The position numbers were made by a program, and so were the translations under genes. DNA of 64,000 bases from the NCBI RefSeq assembly GCF_001577835.2, contig NC_029529.1:10737380-10801379 (forward strand). The letters are read 5' to 3'. Source of the DNA: Coturnix japonica. Taxonomy: Eukaryota > Chordata > Aves > Galliformes > Phasianidae. Below are positions 9,331 through 20,100 of the stretch, one piece after another. Position 1 is the first letter of the stretch, and each line of letters begins with the position of its first letter. The notes beneath the pieces are model-generated. The model saw only the letters and a program-made list of their open reading frames with translations. It was not told the origin of the DNA and did not search any database.

Positions 9331-12300
9331 TCTTGTGCCCCATAATATGTCCCATGCAAACCAGAACTCACTCTGCCCTGCCTGAAAGGTGTGAAGCGGT
9401 GAGGAAAACCACTTTGAATGAGAAACAAGGGGCAGCCACCCACTGAAACATGGTCAGCACACGTTGCTTAGTGAAAACTCTTTGCTGGTTCACTCAGAAC
9501 AACAGGAGTGCTGACCCTCCAGGGTGGGTGAGCCAGGAGCATGGGACAAGTACTTGTGCTCCAGGCTGAGCTGCTGATGGGCATCGTATCAAAGCATTCC
9601 GGTTGTAGGCTGTAGGACAGACATCAAGGCGTTGCCGAGTGCTGAGCTTGCTTTTGCCAGCTGGGCCAGTGACCACATCTAAGCCTAAGATCCTTCATAA
9701 CATTGCGAAACAGATCCACAAGAGTGGAGCAACCGATATTTCCAGCAGCGCTCTTGACATCAGCTTTTCCTTACACCGCCAACCAACTGATCGGGATCAT
9801 TGATGGATGGATAAAAGAGATGCACCTCTCGTGTCGGGATCAAACACCTTGAATGGGCATGGGCTGCTCTAGGGCAACCCTGACAGCAGGGCTCAGCTGT
9901 CCCAGTGCAGCATCACTGAGCTGTCAGCTCAGCCCTGTGCTCCTGCCTGAAGGTGGTGGCTGATACACACTCACCTTGTCCCATCCTGTTGTGGAGGCAG
10001 ACAGCAGCCACAGCCCAGGAGCAGCAGCCACAAAGGGACAGCAAGCAAGGATCCCAGGATCCCAACCTCCTGGCCAGCCCTGGGGCATTCCTGTGTCCCT
10101 CACAGGGGACAAGCTGACATTTTTTCTCTCTGCAGAGCAGCAATGCTGGGACACACGGAGGCTGCATCCCATCCACGGCCACCCGAGAGGAGCACAGAGC
10201 ATGGAGCAGCAGGCCTGGGGACACAGACCCGAGATGGATCCCACAGGTGGGTGTGGGAAGGTGTGACAGAATGGGATGTCACCTGGGGGTGCCCCCCTTT
10301 GCTGGCCACAGCAGCTTCTAATACGTACCATGTCCTGCTTTACATGGACAAGGTGGTCAAACCTGAGCAAAAACTGGGAGATCTGGGGACAGAAAGATGG
10401 GAAGAAAGCCCAGGAGTTACTACTCGAGGCAGTTAGTCCAGGGATGCATCGAGAAAAGCTCATCCAAACCAATGGGTGTTACTGCAGCCAAAGGCAAAGG
10501 AACCAGAGGTAGGAAAGCTGTTATTAGCCATTACTATTACTAGTTATTACTCTCACTACAGAGGTGTAGAAGCAAGCAGGAGAGAGCTGCCAGTGAGCTG
10601 CTGTGCTCTCCCTGGTCAGATAGGAGATTTTCTGGATTCCTGGTCCTCTGTGCAGCTTATTTAGCCAAAATTAGGGACTGTGGACTCGTGTGGTCTTTAT
10701 AAAATAACAATAATAATAAGAAAGCAGTATCTGAGCAAAAAGGCTGGTGATAGGGGGAGAGTAACCCCAGGGCAGCATAGGGGTGGCCCAAACATTCACC
10801 CAGTGTGCATCACAAGGAGCCAGAGCTCAGCCCTGCCTGTGAGGAGGTGGCTGCTGCATAGAGTCCTGAACCCCATTTGGTCAGTGGTTTGTCTCCAGTT
10901 CTGTAACTGGGAGCCAAACTGGGCTGGAACAAGCGTTTTTCTGCCTCATCCCTTTTGCCCAGCACTGGAGGCAAATTCAAGCTGAGGAATTTGGGTGTGT
11001 TCATCTCTCCCAGGGCAGTGAATTGAAACAAGGTGGGATGCACAGGCACCCAGCAGAACCTGCACTGCGAGCCACGGGGTGAGAACCAGAGAGCAGCTCC
11101 TGCTGCACTGCAGATGCCTTTGGGGAACTTCAACTGTTAGTGATGGGCTCATAGCCCACATCTACCCTGACACAGCTGCATGGGGTATCCTCACTGTGCC
11201 AATGGGCAGGACTTCCAGCCCCCATCCCAGCTGTACACAGGCCCACTCCTCACCCTTTGCTCTCACATCAGCTGTGTCTGTGGCTCTGGGTGTTCTCCAC
11301 ATCACAGCAGTCAGCTGAGGTCTTTGGTGTGCCTGGCCCCAGTTCTGAGGTGACCCAGCTCCCTTTAGTGCCATGATACTGATATTTCTTTCTTGACAGC
11401 CAGCATGTCTTCCCCCTCCTGCTCTGTAGGTGTCATTTTGCCAGTGGTCCAGGAGCTAAAAATGTCCTCTCCCATCCATTTCTTGCATCCTTTAATCCTG
11501 TTTCTTAGCAGCCCTCTTTTCCAATGTTTATGCAGCCAAACCATCTCTTACCTCTTAAATGAATGGGCATGCATACAGGATGAGGTAAGCAGAGGAGAGC
11601 TGCTCCTCACCTCCAATAGGGATCATTTAAGATCTCTGTGTCCCGGTCTCTCAGGCTTTCCAGTCACCCAAGAGGCCCACAGGGCTTTCAGCTCAATCCT
11701 CAATGATCTCTGCTGGGAGCCCATGGTTCCCCCAACCCTTCTTATCAGGCAGCCCTGACCACCACACTCCACAGGCACCCACAACACAACCAAACAGGAT
11801 CTGTGTCCCATATTTTTTTTTTATAAAACCTAAATTTGGGATCAGCTTTGACCTGCTTTGAGCCTTTTAAATTACAGCCAAAGGTTGAACAGCACCATCT
11901 AGTGCACTCTGTCCCAACAGTGCCTGAACTGGAGGGACACCGACCCTCACACTTGCACCAACCGTGGCAGGGCTCTGCCATTAGAAGTGTGCATGGCCTT
12001 TACCCTTTCAGACACAGGGGAAGCAAAGGAAGTCCTGGATGATCCCACAGTCTGATTCCTCCCAAGGGACACTTGATTTTCGCTCATTTGATATCCACAA
12101 ATGAATCCAAAGTTGGTAATGTTGGCCATAGGCGAAACGTAGGGACTAGGCTCCTTCATGTGGGCGAAGCAATGTGTGAAAAGCAGCGAGGTGACTCCAG
12201 AGGGAGCCCATGGCTCTCACTATTCTGAGAAACAGGAAATGAAAGAGGGAGAGCTTGGCATGAGCCCGGAGGGTATTCACCATACAGCTCGCAGAGAGGT

Positions 12301-14018
12301 GGCTGCCTGGCTACTCCTTACCTGCCTTGTCGGCAACCTGAGGATCTGATCCTGCTGTGGATGCAATGAACAGCTGGGGGCAGAGATTTCCCTCTTGAAT
12401 TTCTCAGAAAAGCAACATCCTGATGGGCTGCGCAGCCCTTCCCTCAGCAGGATTTCCATGCAATGAACCCTCTGCACAATGCCAGCACAGCCAGCCAGCT
12501 CCATGGAGCCAGGAGATAAGGAAAGAAACCAGATTAGGACTTTGCTGTGATCACACCATAGCATGACCAGCAGTGTGTGGCACTGTGTGCTGTCAGCCCA
12601 TGTTAACAAGGAGGAGGATCTCTGCAATGAGAGGCAACCTCTGCCTGTAGGGCTGCTGCAGTGCCATCAGACCTCCATCATGATGCTGTAGTGCATGCAG
12701 ACAGCAGCGTGCAGGCTTTCTTCCAAAAGCACAGCAGCTGCAAAGGCTGTAGCAAGAATTTAGGTGTAATGGAAGAGAGTGTTTGAGGAGGAAAACACAG
12801 GGCAGCCAAGGCAGCCTGACCCTTAGCTGCAGCTCCCACATGGCACCCCCAGGGCTCTGCTATTCCTGATCTGTTTTCCTTCCTCCCAATGAATCCGCTG
12901 CAGGTTGCAGTGAGATGCAGCACTGTATGAACTCTCCGCTCCTTGGAGGTGTCGTTTTGCAGCTGCTCACATCCAACCACCTTTTATTTGCCTGGATTCA
13001 GCTTATAGAGTTTTCTGCAGCCGTCTTGACCTCGTCCGTGTCTCCTGCCCCCCTCATTTCTCCAGCCCTTGCATTTTTCTCAGCGGGGTTTTTTAATCTA
13101 TTTCAAGACCATTGATGAAAATGCTGAATAGCACCGGGCTTCACATCAAACCCTGTGGACACCCACTGAGCGTGCTCCCATTCTGCAAGGATTCCCCATT
13201 GATGCCTGTGGGTTTGCCAGCTCGCAGCCCCTTTAAGGTGTCCCTCTTGATGTTGTGTTGTGCTAATTTTTAATCAGGACACTATATGGATTAAGTCACA
13301 TGCCTGAACAGAGTCCAGGTCTGTTATTTCTATGCCATAACCTTTATCAGCCAAACTTGTAATCTCTTCAAAGGATGACATCAGAGTTTGACAAGAGCTA
13401 TTTTCCAGCAGCCAAGCTGATTGCATTAATTATATTCCCATCCTTTAATTCTTTACCAGCTGAATCCCACATCAGCTTTTCTATTCTTATGCCTGAGATC
13501 AGCGTTGCACTGTTACATGTAAATCAGCTTTCGGCATCAAGAGCCTGAGGACCAGCACCATCCTGCCGGGCTCTGACCACACTCACTTTGCAGGGCAGAA
13601 CCTGTTGTGTTTCTTTATAGGACCACTCTTGCTTGGCCCCTGCATGCATTAACCCCTTTCATCTCTTTGCAGTGTCACCCAGCTCTGGATATGGATAGGA
13701 CACATTCCCCCCCATCCCTCTCTCAGGTCTCCATGTTGTTTCCCCCATCTCAACCCGTGCAGTGCCACCTCTTGGCGAGCTCCTTTATTTCTCATTGCTG
13801 CAGAACTCAGCTCAGAGGAGCAGGAGGCAGCAGCTCTTTGAATACGGCTCTGTTTGCTAAGGCCAGAGGTAGAGCAGCTCTCCACATCCCTCCATCCTTT
13901 GCCTCACATCTCTATGCATCTGGTTAGTGCTCAGATAAATACATGGCACGGCTCAGCAGCCGGAGGGTCGTGCTGGAACCCTGCACTGCACGAGCACCTC
14001 CTGCCCATCCGCAGAGCT

Positions 14019-14059
14019 CTTATGGCTTTATTTTGCCCATCTTATGGCTTTATTTTGCC
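14019..14059 (+). repeat. 19-base direct repeat, 22-base period, upstream of AXIN1
   Basis: CTTATGGCTTTATTTTGCC occurs exactly at 14019-14037 and again at 14041-14059. It marks the edge between plain intergenic DNA and the AXIN1 CpG island. Being identical, the duplication looks recent or maintained. Confidence 0.9.
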
Positions 14060-14299
14060 TAGAAGAAAATAAAGAGAGGCAGCAAATATACCGTGCCCTC
14101 AGCTGTACGGATAGAGCAGCATCAACCACCCCAACTCCCGGCTCTCCATAGCAAACACCGGCCGAGCCCCTCGTGTCGCCTCCCCCGTTCCGGGCCGTTC
14201 TCGGTCCCGCTCCGCCCCCGATGCCGCTCGGCCGGGCCCGCAGTACCGGGTGGGGGCGCGGGGGGCGCGGCTGAGCCGCTCTCCCCGTCGCTGCGAGGC

Positions 14300-14478
14300 A
14301 GCGTTGCAGGCGGAGCGGAGCGGAGCGGCGTTCGCCGCTCTCCGTGTCGCCGCCAGAGCTCAGCGGCCGCGGCCATGGGCGTCCCGGGCCGCCCGCTTTG
14401 TGCCGCCCCGCCCGCCGCTCCGGCCCGACGCTGTTGAGCCGCATGGGCCGGGCCCTGCAACGCCGCTGCTCCGTGCGG
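14300..14478 (+). other. AXIN1: AXIN1 exon 1, non-coding (5' boundary uncertain)
   Basis: The 3' edge is set by a strong donor (GCGG then gtgagt at 14479) inside the CpG island; the 5' edge at about 14300 is a guess. The exon carries no AXIN1 coding sequence because the AXIN1 start codon is in exon 2. It contains two upstream ATGs, at 14375 and 14443. Intron 1 would be 1,734 bases (14479-16212). Confidence 0.6.
14375..14437 (+). other. Upstream ORF in AXIN1 5' leader, 20 codons
   Basis: An ATG at 14375 in strong context (G at -3, G at +4) opens a 20-residue Arg/Pro/Ala frame that ends in TGA at 14435-14437, entirely within exon 1. If transcripts start upstream of it, ribosomes would meet it before the AXIN1 start and reduce initiation there. 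It is visible in sequence; use is inferred. Confidence 0.35.
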
Positions 14479-14495
14479 GTGAGTGAGTGAGTGAG
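14479..14495 (+). repeat. GTGA tetranucleotide repeat forming the exon 1 splice donor
   Basis: GTGAGTGAGTGAGTGAG starts right at the exon edge and offers GTGAGT donors at 14479, 14483 and 14487, with GTGAGC at 14491. All are near-consensus for U1. The exon is non-coding, so slippage in steps of four would not alter the protein. Confidence 0.8.
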
Positions 14496-16212
14496 CGGGC
14501 GGGGAAGGCGGCCCCGAGCCCAGGCCCTGCGACGAGGCCGCGCCGGAGGCCGCCGCCGTGCGGGTGGAGCGGGGCCGCACCGAGCGCCGCCGAGCCGGTA
14601 CTAGGCCGCCACGGGAGCGGCTGGGAGGGGTGGGGGGGAACGGGGGCGGCTCCCCGAAGTTGCTCGGGGGCGGCGGGGCGGATGGAGCCCGAGCACGTCG
14701 GGGTAGAACCGGGGCAGCGCCGCTTCCCGCGGAGCTCAGGGGCCTTGGGCCGAGTCCGGCGGGGAACTTTGAGCCGGCGGCGGGTCGGGAACGGGGAACG
14801 GGCCCGTAAAGGGACCACGATCCGGATCGCGGCACAATGAGCGCCCTGCCTCGTGTGCCCGATGCACCACGGCGGATCCGACCCCGCAGCGACTGCCCCG
14901 GGGGTTCGGGTCGGGAAGGTGGGAGCACACGGGGGTAAAATGACACACAGCAGGAGATACGGCCCCGTTCGGCGGTACCGAGATGGGCTCGGTGTGTCTG
15001 CGGGCTCCGTGCGGCTCAGCCCGGCTGTGGGTGACAGCGGGCTCGCTCTTAGGGCAGAGCAGGTACAGCAGCTCCCATCCCGCTGCTCACACACAGGTGG
15101 GATGTAAGGACCGACCCAGCGGTGGGTTTCGGTTCAGCTGAGAAGGGGGGAAAAAAGGCAGAACATCCAAAAGATGCGTCCATGTGGGTGCGGTGAGCTC
15201 GGCTGAAATCCCCGCTGTATCTTCGTGTGCGATTGATTTAACCCGGTGCGAGGAGCGGTGTTGGGCAGCTGGTGCTTCGTGCTGCTCGGGGTTCGGTAAG
15301 ACACAACTTGTGCTGCTTGCAGGAGCCAGTCCAGCTGCTTTGAAATGATGGTTACGGCGTTAGCAGGGAAAGTGGCAGCCCAGGGATTGTCTGGTGCTTT
15401 CCCCTCCCTCCCCACACCTCCCATCCTCCATGTTGGCTCTCTACCTTCTTTTAAAACACTGTGTTTGATCACATCTCCTTGTAGAGGCGATCTTCTCATC
15501 TTCCTTTATTGAGCTGGGTTCAGCATGCTGTCGTTAGCTCCAATGAACCTTTTTTTCAATGAGAAATGATGCCAGACCCAAAGCCCTGACCTGCCATGAC
15601 CGTTTAAAGCAATAATGTTGTTCACGTGCCCAGAGTTTTGGGGTCAGTGATGCATTTAGAGTCCCTTAGAGCAAGGTGAACCAGTGCAATGTGCCTCTGA
15701 AATGCAGAGGGGAATGTCATGCCTGTATGTCAGTGAGTGTACAGCAGACACCTGTGTTTGGTTAAGGTGTAATCTCAGTTTCGCTACCAGCAGAATGTTC
15801 TCTTAGAATATTTGTCACAAACATGGCCTTAAATTCCTTTTTGAGGGTGAGGATTTGCTAGGTTGGTAGCCAGGTAGAAACATACTGCCTTGATTTGACT
15901 TGGTGCATGTGCTGGCCAGTTAGGCTCAGCAAAGAGGTTAATGTAGAAGTGAATGTGTGTCCTGTGGGCTATCCATCTCTTGGACATGGGGTATATCACA
16001 TCCCAGTCCTGAGAGCTGCCCATAGTGTGGGGGCTGTGAGCCTGGCACCCGTGGTACTGGTTGTGCTGGATATGAAGTATTGAGATCTTCTTTGTCGTTT
16101 TTAGAATAAGAGGATTTAATACAGTAGTTGGGGAGGGCAAAATTAGTAGCTTGTAGCCTGAGAATGTTTATTCACAGTGATACTTAATGGATTTCTCTCT
16201 TATCTGTTTCAG

Positions 16213-16300
16213 CAGAACGAACGTGTTCACCTTGGAGATACAGATATTGGTGATCTGAGATTTCGGCTCTTCCCCAGCTGTTCAAGCAAGCACCAGAAAG
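16213..16300 (+). other. AXIN1: AXIN1 5' UTR part of exon 2
   Basis: The acceptor is TTATCTGTTTCAG ending at 16212. The next bases are CAG, so a tandem NAG acceptor could instead begin the exon at 16216. The 88 leader bases run to the AXIN1 ATG at 16301, whose context is favourable (A at -3). Confidence 0.8.
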
Positions 16301-17178
16301 ATGAATATCCAGGGGAAGGGCTTCCCTCTGGACCTGGGAGGAAGCTTCACTGAAGATGCTCCAAGGCCACCGGTCCCTGGTGAGGAGGGTGAGCTTGTGT
16401 CCACAGATCCAAGGCCAGTCAGCCACGGTTTCTACTCCAGTAAAAGCGATGTTGTTAGAAATGAGACCTCCACCGCAACGCCGCGACGCTCCGATTTGGA
16501 TTTGGGGTATGAACCTGAGGGGAGTGCTTCGCCAACTCCACCCTACCTGAAATGGGCCGAGTCGCTGCACTCCTTGCTCGATGATCAAGACGGTATCAAT
16601 CTCTTCAGGACTTTCCTGAAACAGGAGGACTGTGCGGATCTGCTGGACTTCTGGTTTGCCTGCAGTGGCTTCAGGAAGCTGGAGCCCTGCGTGTCCAATG
16701 AGGAAAAAAGACTCAAACTGGCAAAAGCCATTTACAAAAAGTACATTCTCGACAACAACGGCATTGTGTCCCGGCAGATCAAACCAGCCACAAAAAGCTT
16801 CATAAAAGACTGTGTCATGAAACTGCAGATTGACCCTGACATGTTTGACCAGGCCCAAACTGAGATTCAATGCATGATAGAAGACAATACCTACCCTTTG
16901 TTCCTTAAGTCGGATATTTATTTGGAATACACAAGGACAGGTGGGGAAAGTCCTAAAATTTACAGCGATCCGAGCTCAGGGTCTGGGACAGGTAAAGGGC
17001 TGCCTGGTTATCTGCCTACTCTGAATGAGGACGAGGAGTGGAAATGTGACCAAGACACCGAGCCTGAGGCCAGCAGGGACTCGGCGCCCTCAAGCAGGCT
17101 CACCCAGAAGCTGCTTTTGGAGACTGCAACCCAACGTGCCACCTCGACCCGGCGGTACAGCGAGGGCAGGGAGTTCAG
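16301..17178 (+). CDS. AXIN1: AXIN1 coding exon 2: tankyrase-binding region and RGS domain
   Basis: This exon gives 292 codons plus two bases. Residues 21-30 ([10 protein letters not shown]) are the canonical tankyrase-binding motif that controls Axin stability through PARylation. The second, atypical tankyrase contact around [15 protein letters not shown] (60-74) is also intact. The RGS fold begins near [14 protein letters not shown] and includes [16 protein letters not shown] and [12 protein letters not shown]; in axin it binds APC rather than acting as a G-alpha GAP. The exon ends GAG TTC AG before gtatgt (phase 2), and the next exon supplies the last base of Arg. The frame runs about 60 codons into the intron, but that extension is not family-like. 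Confidence 0.96.
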
Positions 17179-20100
17179 GTATGTGAGTGTCCCAGCTGGG
17201 CCCTTCTTTGGGGGCCTCCAGGTGCCCCTGGGGGCTGCTGTGAGATTGGAGTTGCTGGGAAGCGGGGGATGTTTGACAGCTGGAAGTGCTTGGGGCTGGT
17301 CGAGCATCAGCATGGGACAGTGTCGCATGGGTGTTATGCTGAAACACAGCTTTACTTGAATGTAGTGAGTTATTTGAAGGGTGTCTTTGGCTGTTCCTGT
17401 CCAGTTCCCCCAAATCACCTCTACGATCTGTTCTTTGCTGTGAGGAAATGCTGCTGAACGTGGTCTGGGTGTAGGTAGGAGGCAGTGGACGGTGCAGAGC
17501 TGTGGGCAGCCCCAGTCTGCACAGAGCGAGCAGAGAGCTGTGGTGTCAGGCTGGCCTGTAGCCTGCAGTGACGGAAGGTCAGTGTTCAGTTACATGAGTG
17601 CAGATGAGTACAGCTCGTGGTAAAACCCCTTGTAAATATACAAGGAAATGGTGATGAGCCACAACTAGAGGCTGCAGGAAGCTTGCGGGAAATACCCTAA
17701 CGTCTGTAATGTGTATATGGGTCAAATGGGGTTCATGATGCTCCCTGTAAGTGCTATTGCTTTGCAGTCAAGCTTTCTGATAGTGGATTCCAGCCAAACC
17801 CAGTTAAAATTATTCTGTGTTGCAGCTTTTCCCCTCATCGCAATATTTGATTTTCTGCTCTAGAGGAGTTGCCCAGTTTTTCAGCCTGTGCTTTTCTTTT
17901 GGTCCCCCACCCATTTCCAACCAACACGCGTTTTGAAACTTGCTGAGAGCTCAGTTAAAATTCCAGACAATTAACTTAGCAGGGAGTTCTCTGGGATCAA
18001 TAAGCGCGTGTGTGTGTAACCCCTGCTGAATCAACACAACGCAGCCAGACACACATTCCTCCTCCTTTAAAATAAAATCTCCTTGTTTTAAGACCTGCTT
18101 CAGATGAGATCTGTCACTCTCTGATGGTTACGAAATGAAGTAGCTGAACTGTCCTCATGGAAGCTGCATTTCTGTGCTTCCTCTCCCCACACCATCCCTT
18201 TATGCTGGCAGCTGGATGTGCATCCCACCCTTCACAAGGTCTCAGCGCCTTTTAGATAGCAAAGTGTTCTCATTTCGATTCCTGTTTTCAAACAGATTTT
18301 GAGGAGGGGGTTTTGCACGTGAAACTCAGGAAGAAAAACAAGAGGAATCGGTGTGAACTCGTGCTGTTTTAATCAGGAGTCTGAGAAACAGAACCCCTGA
18401 GTCCTGGGACTTTCTCATGGAGTTAATAAAAACCTTGAGTGTTTCTTGCAGTGGGTTTTCCCCCAGTGCTGGGTACTGACTGGATTGGACTAGAAAAGTC
18501 CACAATTGAAGTGTCTTTTTATGTAAGTAAGAATGGCTTATGACTGGCAATGACTTGCTCCAGTTGAGTTTAGTTTCTGTTCTAGAGCAGGTAGTGAAAA
18601 CCTGCATGAAAGCTGCATTCTTCAGGTCCTGCTTCAGAAAAAGTGCTGTTTATGCATTACCTGAATGTGTTCGTGCCAAACTCTAAACGGTTCAGAAATA
18701 CATTGTGAAATAGAAATATTTTGGGGTGGCGTTCCTCAACCTCGTGCATTTTCTGACTAGATTGGAACAGCCCAAAATAAGTCTTTACCTGGGGGATGGA
18801 GGTCAGGAGAAACGTGCTGCTGTTAATTTGTTGTGTCTGACAGCCTGTCATTGTGGCTGCAGACACTCCATTGACCTGCTGGGTCCGGAGGCAGGGATAT
18901 GTTTACTGTTCTCACCAGAGCAGGAGTCATTTTGGAGCCTGGAGTAAGTAACTGAAAATGAGTGATGATTTATTTGAAGTGCTGGTCTGTCGGCCGCTGT
19001 AATGTCCGGAGCATCTCCATGGAAGATGGGTGCTGCTCAGTAGGGTGATCTATGCATTTTGTTCTGCTGAGATCCTAATTTAGGAGTCTGATTGTTGGTC
19101 TCTGTGCAAGCCTTTGTGGCTGAAATAGCTTGCTTCCTGAACACTGCATCGAAATAGCTGCCTCCAACAGACTGCTTTTCAAACAGCGGCATCTTAACGT
19201 GCAAACATTTCTGCTTTCTCCTGCCTTGGAAGCTGGTGGAGCTGCGTGCAGCAGGGAGCGATCCTTGTGCCATGGTTGGAAGGCTGAGTCTGTCCTGATT
19301 TGGTTTGAATGTTTCTACAGGCTTCTTTTTTTTTTCCTTTGTGGAAGAATCTCTCGTCTCTGTTGTTGAGGGAATGTTGCAATAAGCTGTTTTGCGTTAG
19401 AGCTGAAGGCCTGTTTAATCTTCACAAGATTTAACGTCTATTCCTTGGCTTCCATGGAAACTCTAAATAAAGAGGAATCCGACCAGATGCGATAGGAACG
19501 TGTCTCTGGTAGCCTAGGGAGCATCTTGAATCGGCTCCAATTCTTTTTGCAGCAGCAGGTTTGTAAATCTTAGTGCCTTATTTCTGTGCCCACGAGTGCA
19601 AAAGGCAATGCACTGTTAGTGCTGGGCAAGTGTGCCAGTGTGCGTGTATGTGGGAATATCCCAAAGCAAAAAGCACTGCTGTTACCCACTGCGTCTTTAT
19701 ACGTGTAGGAAAAGGCCAATAGTCATTATAGTTAGGCTCCTGCAAATTAATTGGACATTGGTTATGGATCAGTGAACTTCAAAGGGGGCAACCCCTGAAG
19801 ATCTCAGGCATTAACTCTCAGCTTCCGAAACCGACACTAACGTGGTTGTGAGCGCAGCTAAATCTTTCATTAACCTTCTTTTGACACACCAGGACTGGGG
19901 TTTTCAGATATGAGGAGCAGAAATTACAGCCGTGCCTTAGAACTGCCCTGCAGCCCCGTGTTCGAGCACTCCTGCAAAACAGATGGGTCCCTTCTGTCAT
20001 CTCTTCAGCTCTGCATCAGGAGGGTTTCCCCATCCCCTCCCAGGGCTTTGGGGAGCAGCACTCGCAAGCTCTGCCTTTGCTTTCCATGGTGGAAATGGAG

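Larger units (their letters stand above)
2986..14018. other. Intergenic region between MRPL28 and AXIN1 with no supported gene
   Basis: About 11 kb without a recognisable protein-coding gene. The long open frames here (up to about 220 codons) have no family resemblance and lie in GC-rich, stop-poor DNA. Contents I can support are short tandem duplications, a CR1 scrap at about 6281-6350, and a distinctive block at 6650-8350 that is richer in transcription-factor-like motifs than its surroundings. The rest (about 8350-14000) is unremarkable single-copy-looking sequence. Confidence 0.6.
14130..14960 (+). promoter_or_regulatory. AXIN1: AXIN1 CpG-island promoter
   Basis: About 800 bases are very GC- and CpG-rich, with GGAGC pentanucleotide copies at about 14311-14331 and many GC-box-like runs, and no TATA box. 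The island spans the non-coding first exon and start of intron 1 of AXIN1, as expected for a broadly expressed gene. Open frames on both strands across the island, including one of 274 codons on the minus strand, are by-products of the lack of stop codons in CpG-rich DNA. Transcription start sites cannot be fixed from sequence. Confidence 0.75.

Noticed and set aside
14122-14946. 274-codon open frame on the minus strand
   Set aside because: It lies wholly in the AXIN1 CpG island, where stops are rare on both strands. The peptide is low-complexity Arg/Pro/Ala/Gly and resembles no family.
16412-16429. RPVSHG in AXIN1 as an extra tankyrase motif
   Set aside because: The fourth and fifth positions do not fit the tankyrase-binding preference; the canonical motif at residues 22-27 and the atypical one near 61-79 explain binding.
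17179-17359. Read-through of AXIN1 exon 2 into the intron, about 60 codons
   Set aside because: The vertebrate protein continues with GSWREPVNP, found at exon 3; the donor at 17179 is good and the extension has no family match.
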